Made by a program: the position numbers and the translations under genes
In this document: one piece after another, positions 6,616 through 11,466 of the stretch
How positions within the stretch are numbered: position 1 is the first letter of the stretch
How the letters are laid out: each line of letters begins with the position of its first letter
The notes under the pieces: generated by a model
Database searches by the model: none
Told to the model about the DNA's origin: nothing
The model's input: only the letters and a program-made list of their open reading frames with translations
DNA from: Bacillota bacterium
Lineage (GTDB): Bacteria > Bacillota > Clostridia > Christensenellales > Borkfalkiaceae
Direction of reading: 5' to 3'
DNA length: 11,466 nt
Assembly (NCBI GenBank): GCA_003343765.1
Contig: QAKO01000017.1
Location: forward strand, 1-11,466

Positions 6616-8406
6616 ATGTTCAGATCACACATACTCGTTTGCGGCGGTACGGGCTGTACTTCCGGCAATTCCATGAAGATATACGATGCGCTCGTCGACC
6701 GCGTGCAGAAAGCGGGTCTGGAAAACGAAGTGCATGTCACAAAAACGGGCTGTTTCGGGCTTTGCGCGTACGGGCCGATCATGATCGTCTATCCGGAAGG
6801 AGCGTTCTATTCGCAGGTAAAACTGGAAGACGTCGATGAAATTTTTAACGAACACATTGTAAAAGGGCGCATCGTGACGCGGCTTCTCTACAAGGAGACG
6901 GTGGGGGAAGACGGCAGTATCAAGGCGCTCAACGACACGAATTTCTATAAAAAGCAGCATCGTGTCGCGCTCAGAAACTGCGGCGTGATCAACCCTGAAA
7001 AGATCGAAGAATACATTGCGTACGACGGGTACGAAGCGCTCGGCAAAGTGCTTACGGAAATGACGCCGCAGGACGTTATCGACGTGATCTCGAAATCGGG
7101 ATTGCGCGGCCGCGGCGGCGCGGGCTTCCCGACGGGCAGGAAATGGCAGTTTGCGAAGAATTCGGTCGGAAACAAGAAATATGTGTGCTGTAATGCCGAC
7201 GAAGGCGACCCGGGCGCATTCATGGACCGTTCCATTCTGGAAGGTGATCCGCATGCGGTCATTGAAGCAATGGCGATTGCGGCGTATGCGATCGGAGCAG
7301 ACCAGGGTTTCATTTATGTACGTGCGGAATATCCGATCGCGGTACAGCGTCTGACGATTGCGATCAGACAGGCTCGCGAATACGGACTGTTGGGTAAAAA
7401 CATTTTCGGAACGAAATTCAATTTCGATCTCGATATCCGTCTCGGCGCGGGCGCGTTTGTCTGCGGCGAAGAGACGGCGTTGATGACGTCCATTGAAGGG
7501 CATCGCGGCGAACCGCGTCCCCGTCCTCCGTTCCCTGCGGTCAAGGGATTGTTCGGCAAGCCGACCATTCTCAACAACGTGGAAACGTATGCGAACGTTC
7601 CGCAGATCATTCTGAAGGGTGCGGACTGGTTTGCTTCGATGGGTACGGAAAAGAGCCGCGGCACGAAAGTATTTGCGCTCGGCGGAAAGATCCACAATAC
7701 GGGTCTGGTCGAGATCCCGATGGGCACGACCATGCGCGAAATCATTTACGATATCGGCGGCGGCTGTCCGAACGGAAAGAAATTCAAAGCGGCGCAGACG
7801 GGCGGGCCTTCCGGCGGCTGTATTCCCGCACATCTGATCGATACGCCCATCGATTACGACAACCTGATCAAGATCGGTTCGATGATGGGATCGGGCGGTC
7901 TGATCGTCATGGATGAAGACAACTGTATGGTCGACATCGCGAAGTTCTTCCTGGAATTCACGGTAGATGAGAGCTGCGGTAAATGTACGGCATGCCGTAT
8001 CGGTACGAAACGGTTGTACGAAATGCTCTGCAAAGTGACGGACGGTACCGCCACGCTGGAAGATCTCGACAAGATGGAAGAGCTTTGCTACTATATCAAA
8101 GAGAATTCTCTGTGCGGATTGGGGCAGACGGCTCCCAACCCCGTGCTTTCCACACTGCATTATTTCAGGGATGAGTACGAAGCGCACGTGCGCGACAAGC
8201 GCTGCCCTGCAGGCGTCTGCAAGAAGCTGCTGCGTTATCAGATCGTGGCGGACAAGTGCAAAGGCTGTACGCTCTGTGCGCGCAACTGTCCGGCGGGAGC
8301 GATCACGGGTACGGTCAAAGAACCGCACGTCATCGATCCGAACAAGTGCATCAAGTGCGGCGTGTGTATGGAAAAATGCCGTTTCGGCGCGATCATCAAG
8401 GCATAA
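6616..8406 (+). CDS. hndC: NuoF-like flavoprotein subunit of the [FeFe] hydrogenase (NAD(P)H site)
   Basis: A 596-residue subunit equivalent to HndC or HydB, carrying the flavin where NAD(P)H is oxidised or reduced. Domains in order: an N-terminal thioredoxin-like [2Fe-2S] domain (Cys9, Cys14, Cys46, Cys50); an FMN/NADH-binding Rossmann region with GRGGAGFPTGRKW (165-177), NADEGDPGAFMDR and CGEETAL (283-289); a [4Fe-4S] site with Cys454, Cys457, Cys460 (SCGKCTAC) and Cys500; and a C-terminal bacterial ferredoxin domain with two [4Fe-4S] motifs (Cys548/551/554/558 and Cys578/581/584/588). The added N- and C-terminal Fe-S domains distinguish it from complex I NuoF and fit the ferredoxin-plus-NAD(P)H bifurcating type. 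ATG 6616 follows GGAGGAG at 6599-6605. Confidence 0.95.
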   Translation: MFRSHILVCGGTGCTSGNSMKIYDALVDRVQKAGLENEVHVTKTGCFGLCAYGPIMIVYPEGAFYSQVKLEDVDEIFNEHIVKGRIVTRLLYKETVGEDGSIKALNDTNFYKKQHRVALRNCGVINPEKIEEYIAYDGYEALGKVLTEMTPQDVIDVISKSGLRGRGGAGFPTGRKWQFAKNSVGNKKYVCCNADEGDPGAFMDRSILEGDPHAVIEAMAIAAYAIGADQGFIYVRAEYPIAVQRLTIAIRQAREYGLLGKNIFGTKFNFDLDIRLGAGAFVCGEETALMTSIEGHRGEPRPRPPFPAVKGLFGKPTILNNVETYANVPQIILKGADWFASMGTEKSRGTKVFALGGKIHNTGLVEIPMGTTMREIIYDIGGGCPNGKKFKAAQTGGPSGGCIPAHLIDTPIDYDNLIKIGSMMGSGGLIVMDEDNCMVDIAKFFLEFTVDESCGKCTACRIGTKRLYEMLCKVTDGTATLEDLDKMEELCYYIKENSLCGLGQTAPNPVLSTLHYFRDEYEAHVRDKRCPAGVCKKLLRYQIVADKCKGCTLCARNCPAGAITGTVKEPHVIDPNKCIKCGVCMEKCRFGAIIKA

Positions 8407-8427
8407 CGGCGGAGGATTACAGAGATT

Positions 8428-10161
8428 ATGGTACATTTGAAAATAAACAATATTCCCGTAGAAGTTAAAGAGGGGACGACGATACTGGAAGCGGCGAAGA
8501 TCGCCGGCATCAACATTCCGACCCTGTGCTATCTGAAAGAGATCAACGAGATCGGCGCCTGCCGTATCTGTGTTGTGGAAGTAAAGGGCGCTCGCTCGCT
8601 CGTGGCGGCCTGTGTGTATCCCGTCAACGAAGGGATGGAAGTATTCACGAATACCGAAAAGGTGCGTAAATCCCGTAAAACCACGCTGGAACTGCTCTTG
8701 TCCGATCATAAGAAAGAATGCCTTTCCTGCGTGCGTTCTACAAATTGCGAACTGCAGAAACTTTCCAACGAATACGGTTGCGACGAAAACCGCTTTAAGG
8801 GTGCGCGCACCGAGTGTGAGCAGGATACGTCGACGAGTTATCTCGTCCGCGACAATGAAAAGTGCATTCTCTGCCGCCGTTGCGTGGCGGTCTGCAAGAA
8901 AGTGCAGGAAGTGGCGGTCATTTCGCCTGCGCGCCGCGGTTTCAATACGCACATTGCATGTGCGTTCGAAGCGGATCTGAACGACGCTCCCTGCGTGGCA
9001 TGCGGACAGTGCGTGGCGGTTTGCCCGACGGGTGCATTGCACGAACGCGAAGAAATCGACAACGTCCGCGATGCGATCAACAATCCCGAAAAGGTTGTCA
9101 TTGTTGCGGCGGCACCTGCCGTGCGTGCGGCGATCGGTGAAGAATTCGGGTATCCCATCGGCACCAATACGGAAGGCAAGATGTTCACGGCAATGCGTAT
9201 GCTCGGGTTTGACAAAGTGTTCGACGTCAATTTCGGCGCAGACCTTACCATTATGGAAGAATCGACCGAACTTCTCGACCGCGTGACGAATAAGGGCGTT
9301 TTGCCTATGTTCACGAGCTGTTCGCCCGGTTGGATCCGTTATGTGGAATATTATTATCCCGAACTCATTCCCAATCTTTCCTCCTGTAAATCGCCTATGC
9401 AGATGACGGGTGCTACGGTCAAGACGTACTGGGCGCAGAAAGAAGGGATCGATCCGAAAAATATTTATTTTGTCGGAGTCATGCCCTGTACGGCGAAAAA
9501 ATTTGAAAAAACGCGTGCGGATCAGAATGCGAGCGGATATCCCGATGTCGACGCGGTGCTTACCACGCGCGAACTTGCAAAAATGATCAAGACGTCTGGT
9601 ATTATTTATAACGAACTGCCTGACAGTACTTTTGATAATCCTTTGGGCGAGTTTACGGGCGCAGGCGTTATTTTCGGTGCGACGGGCGGCGTTATGGAAG
9701 CGGCTCTCCGTACGGCGGCGGAAAAATTGACGGGAAAACCTTTGGATAACGTCGAATTCAAAGCAGTGCGCGGAATCAAGGGGATCAAGGAAGCGGAATA
9801 CGACCTCAACGGCGTGAAAGTCAAAGTTGCGGTGGCGTCCGGTCTTACCAATGCGAAACAGCTTTGCGAAAAGATCAAGAAGGGCGAATGCGACTATACG
9901 TTTGTGGAAGTAATGTGCTGCCCCGGCGGATGCGTGAACGGCGGCGGTCAGCCGATCCAGAGCGCGTATGTGCGCCGTAACGTCGATTTGCGTTCCAAAC
10001 GTGCGAAAGCATTGTACGACGAAGATAAGAAGGCAAAGATCCGCAAGAGCCATGAAAACGAAGCGGTCATGTCGCTTTACAAAGAATTTTTCGTCGAACC
10101 CGGTTCGCACAAAGCGCATGAGATTTTGCATACATCCTATGTAGACAGAAAAAACAAGTAA
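8428..10161 (+). CDS. hndD: [FeFe] hydrogenase catalytic subunit (HndD/HydA type)
   Basis: A 577-residue catalytic subunit that reduces protons or oxidises H2 at the H-cluster. Its layout matches Clostridium pasteurianum CpI with numbering shifted by about one: an N-terminal [2Fe-2S] domain (Cys34/45/48/62), a His-ligated [4Fe-4S] (His94, Cys98/101/107), two [4Fe-4S] clusters (Cys146/149/152/199 and Cys156/189/192/195), then the H domain. H-cluster motifs are L1 TSCSPGW (297-303), L2 MPCTAKKFE (352-360) and L3 EVMCCPGGCVNGGGQP (494-509). L1 has Ser299 where CpI has the [4Fe-4S]-ligating Cys300, and L3 has Cys497 where CpI has Ala498. The proton-relay Cys298 and the acidic EESTEL segment are kept. 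The C-terminal SHENEAVM...AHEILH domain is complete. GGAGG lies at 8411-8415, 12 bases before the ATG. No maturase gene (hydE, hydF, hydG) is in the window. Confidence 0.95.
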   Translation: MVHLKINNIPVEVKEGTTILEAAKIAGINIPTLCYLKEINEIGACRICVVEVKGARSLVAACVYPVNEGMEVFTNTEKVRKSRKTTLELLLSDHKKECLSCVRSTNCELQKLSNEYGCDENRFKGARTECEQDTSTSYLVRDNEKCILCRRCVAVCKKVQEVAVISPARRGFNTHIACAFEADLNDAPCVACGQCVAVCPTGALHEREEIDNVRDAINNPEKVVIVAAAPAVRAAIGEEFGYPIGTNTEGKMFTAMRMLGFDKVFDVNFGADLTIMEESTELLDRVTNKGVLPMFTSCSPGWIRYVEYYYPELIPNLSSCKSPMQMTGATVKTYWAQKEGIDPKNIYFVGVMPCTAKKFEKTRADQNASGYPDVDAVLTTRELAKMIKTSGIIYNELPDSTFDNPLGEFTGAGVIFGATGGVMEAALRTAAEKLTGKPLDNVEFKAVRGIKGIKEAEYDLNGVKVKVAVASGLTNAKQLCEKIKKGECDYTFVEVMCCPGGCVNGGGQPIQSAYVRRNVDLRSKRAKALYDEDKKAKIRKSHENEAVMSLYKEFFVEPGSHKAHEILHTSYVDRKNK

Positions 10162-10175
10162 AGAACTGAGCATGA

Positions 10176-10205
10176 ATACAGCCGGACCGAACGGTCCGGC
10201 TGTAT
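10176..10205 (+). terminator. Hairpin after the hydrogenase operon, possible terminator without T-run
   Basis: Perfect 14-base arms (10176-10189 and 10192-10205) around AA, starting 14 bases after the last operon stop codon. The stem is strong (core GCCGGACC), but the bases after it are GTATAGTG rather than a T-run. It may end or stabilise the operon transcript, or act as a binding site for the putative promoter just to its right. Confidence 0.45.
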
Positions 10206-10215
10206 GTATAGTGCA

Positions 10216-10224
10216 TGGTATAAT
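10216..10224 (+). promoter_or_regulatory. Possible extended -10 promoter for the small gene
   Basis: TGGTATAAT is an exact extended -10 element (TG, one base, then TATAAT). No -35 box is visible; that region is occupied by the right arm of the hairpin. Transcription would start near 10231, about 60-80 bases before the small gene. Confidence 0.35.
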
Positions 10225-10309
10225 TTTGTAAAATGATTATAAAAAAGGTCAACAAATAAGGCATTTAAAGCGTAGTGAAATTTGTGCCGTTGTGGGAGAG
10301 ATAACAGAG

Positions 10310-10594
10310 TTGCGCGTCTCAAAAAAATTTTTAAATAATTATAACGGAAACGCAGAAAGTTGTTTGCAGAGTTATTTGTCTGCAACGGAAGAATATTACC
10401 GAGGGAATAAAGATATTTCTCGTTTTGTAAAAGATGAAATAAATGTTTTGCGTATTTTGATCGGTCGGGGAGAGAGTGCGGAAACAGTGATAAAGCGGAT
10501 GAATTATCGTGCCGATACTGATTTTTTTCGAAAAAGCGGCAGGGCATACCCTTTGGATACTGCGGCTAAACTTTATCAAAGAAAAAAATTTTAA
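10310..10594 (+). CDS. Small protein of unknown function
   Basis: Encodes 94 residues from TTG 10310, which has GGGAG at 10294-10298 about 11 bases upstream. GTG 10292 in the same frame would give 100 residues but has no ribosome site before it. I do not recognise a domain. The protein is basic and hydrophilic, with a probable helical middle (FVKDEINVLRILIGRGESAE), one Cys and no membrane segment. Its DNA is more A+T rich than the flanking genes and uses different codons, which suggests either a weakly expressed or recently acquired gene, or a non-coding stretch with a chance frame. It sits alone between the hydrogenase operon and the hrcA promoter. Confidence 0.45.
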   Translation: MRVSKKFLNNYNGNAESCLQSYLSATEEYYRGNKDISRFVKDEINVLRILIGRGESAETVIKRMNYRADTDFFRKSGRAYPLDTAAKLYQRKKF

Positions 10595-10612
10595 AATTTT
10601 GTCGCAAAACTC

Positions 10613-10641
10613 TTGACATTCTTTCGCAATGAATATATAAT
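10613..10641 (+). promoter_or_regulatory. Consensus SigA promoter of hrcA
   Basis: TTGACA at 10613-10618 and TATAAT at 10636-10641, both perfect, with a 17-base spacer. The CIRCE operator begins four bases after the -10 box and covers the expected start site, so bound HrcA would block transcription. Confidence 0.9.
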
Positions 10642-10645
10642 AGCG

Positions 10646-10672
10646 TTAGCACTTAAGAGATGAGAGTGCTAA
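10646..10672 (+). promoter_or_regulatory. CIRCE operator (HrcA binding site)
   Basis: TTAGCACTT, nine bases, GAGTGCTAA. The consensus is TTAGCACTC-N9-GAGTGCTAA, so there is one mismatch at the last base of the left arm. The dyad extends by one outer G/C pair (10645 and 10673). Its place on the hrcA promoter predicts autoregulated heat-shock control of hrcA and of the chaperone genes that probably follow. Confidence 0.93.
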
Positions 10673-10717
10673 CATTGTAAAAAAACAAGTGCCAAAGTAA
10701 CGCGGGGTGAAGCGGCA

Positions 10718-11466
10718 ATGAAGATGTCCGACCGAAAGAAGAAAATTTTACAGATTGTTGTAGATGAATACATCAACACGGCTGTACCGGTTTCGAGCAA
10801 GAGCATTGCGGAGAAGCATCTGACGGACGTAAGTTCGGCGACGGTGCGTAACGAGCTTGCGTCGTTGGAGGAGCTTGGGTATCTGACGCAGTTTCACACA
10901 TCGGGCGGGAGAGTACCGTCGCCGCAGGCGTATCGGTTTTATATCGAGGAGCTGATGGAGAAGGGGAACTTATCCGAGAGTGATCTTGATTATATTGAGA
11001 GTGCGTTTTCGGGGAAGTCAAACGATGTAGAGCATCTGGTGAAGAGCGTATCGAAAGTGATCAGTGAGCTGACGGATTACACGTCGGTGGGGATCGGGCC
11101 GCACGCAGATGAAGAGCGGATCAAGAACATAGCGCTTTTATCTTGCGGAGACGGGAACGCGCTTTTGGTGATTGTAACGGGGATGCGGATTCTGCGGGAC
11201 AGTTTTATCGAGATACCGGAAGGAATGACGGACGACGAACTGGAGAATGCATCGAAGGTGATCGCGAAGCTGTTTGAAGGCAAAGCGTTGTCGGAGATCA
11301 GGGAAGTGGAAGAGGAAGTGTTGGCGGAATTCGGGCAGTACCGACAGGTGATGCACGAAGTGATCGTCGCGCTGAAGTCATACACGAGACCGAGGGATGA
11401 AGACGTAGTGCTTTCGGGGGCTGAGAAGATATTCAATCATCCCGAGTATGATGATATAGACAATGT
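10718..11466 (+). CDS. hrcA: Heat-inducible transcription repressor HrcA, 5' part (runs off window)
   Basis: The first 249 codons plus two bases of HrcA, usually about 340 residues, the repressor that binds CIRCE and controls class I heat-shock genes such as groESL and the dnaK operon. The N-terminal winged-helix domain shows ERK-type MSDRKKKILQIVVDEYINT, VSSKSIAEK and SSATVRNELASLEELGYL, then the signature TSGGRVPSPQAYRFYI. The GAF-like C-terminal domain follows and is cut by the window edge. ATG 10718 has GGGGTG at about 10703-10708; ATG 10724 in the same frame is an alternative. The upstream CIRCE supports autoregulation. grpE, dnaK and dnaJ would be expected to the right in many Firmicutes. 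Confidence 0.95.
   Translation, partial: MKMSDRKKKILQIVVDEYINTAVPVSSKSIAEKHLTDVSSATVRNELASLEELGYLTQFHTSGGRVPSPQAYRFYIEELMEKGNLSESDLDYIESAFSGKSNDVEHLVKSVSKVISELTDYTSVGIGPHADEERIKNIALLSCGDGNALLVIVTGMRILRDSFIEIPEGMTDDELENASKVIAKLFEGKALSEIREVEEEVLAEFGQYRQVMHEVIVALKSYTRPRDEDVVLSGAEKIFNHPEYDDIDN

Noticed and set aside
6625..10173. Very long open frame on the minus strand opposite the hydrogenase genes
   Set aside because: It is antisense to strongly conserved hndC and hndD; the His/Arg/Phe-rich product is what a codon-biased gene gives on its complement.

Overview
The window looks like chromosomal DNA of an anaerobic Firmicute of the class Clostridia. This is inferred from the gene content (a multi-subunit NAD(P)-linked [FeFe] hydrogenase, citrate synthase, HrcA with a CIRCE operator), strong AGGAGG-type ribosome sites, SigA-type promoters with 17-base spacers and several TTG starts. 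Coding DNA is roughly half G+C, with AT-rich gaps. No rRNA, tRNA, CRISPR array, insertion sequence or phage gene was seen.

Layout. (1) Bases 1-768 hold the 3' part of a histidinol-phosphate aminotransferase. Its last bases run into a degenerate ~35-base tandem repeat (751-890). (2) Two poorly characterised genes follow on the plus strand: a protein with a degenerate glycerol-1-phosphate dehydrogenase-like fold that appears to lack the metal ligands (1069-2235), and a predicted tail-anchored membrane protein with an N-terminal zinc ribbon (2311-3222). (3) A convergent gap holds a minus-strand terminator and a long perfect palindrome (3223-3440). (4) Citrate synthase lies on the minus strand (3441-4835) behind a near-consensus promoter. 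(5) Transcribed divergently from it is a five-gene operon (5179-10161) with the order NuoE-like, stand-alone histidine-kinase-type ATPase, thioredoxin-like [2Fe-2S] protein, NuoF-like flavoprotein, [FeFe] hydrogenase catalytic subunit. (6) A hairpin, a small unknown gene and the heat-shock repressor gene hrcA close the window; hrcA has a near-perfect promoter and a CIRCE operator and runs off the right edge.

How the genes work together. The hydrogenase operon has the subunit set of trimeric or tetrameric NAD(P)H/ferredoxin-dependent hydrogenases, often called electron-bifurcating or HndABCD/HydABC type. Electrons from NAD(P)H at the flavin of the NuoF-like subunit, and probably from reduced ferredoxin, would pass through a chain of Fe-S clusters to the H-cluster and make H2. 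The nearby citrate synthase probably feeds 2-oxoglutarate and glutamate synthesis, as is usual in fermentative clostridia, and is not obviously linked to the hydrogenase beyond sharing the intergenic region. The most noteworthy points are a cysteine-to-serine change at a canonical H-cluster ligand position with an extra cysteine beside another ligand, the unexplained ATPase inside the operon, the degenerate dehydrogenase-like gene, and the repeat and palindromic elements.
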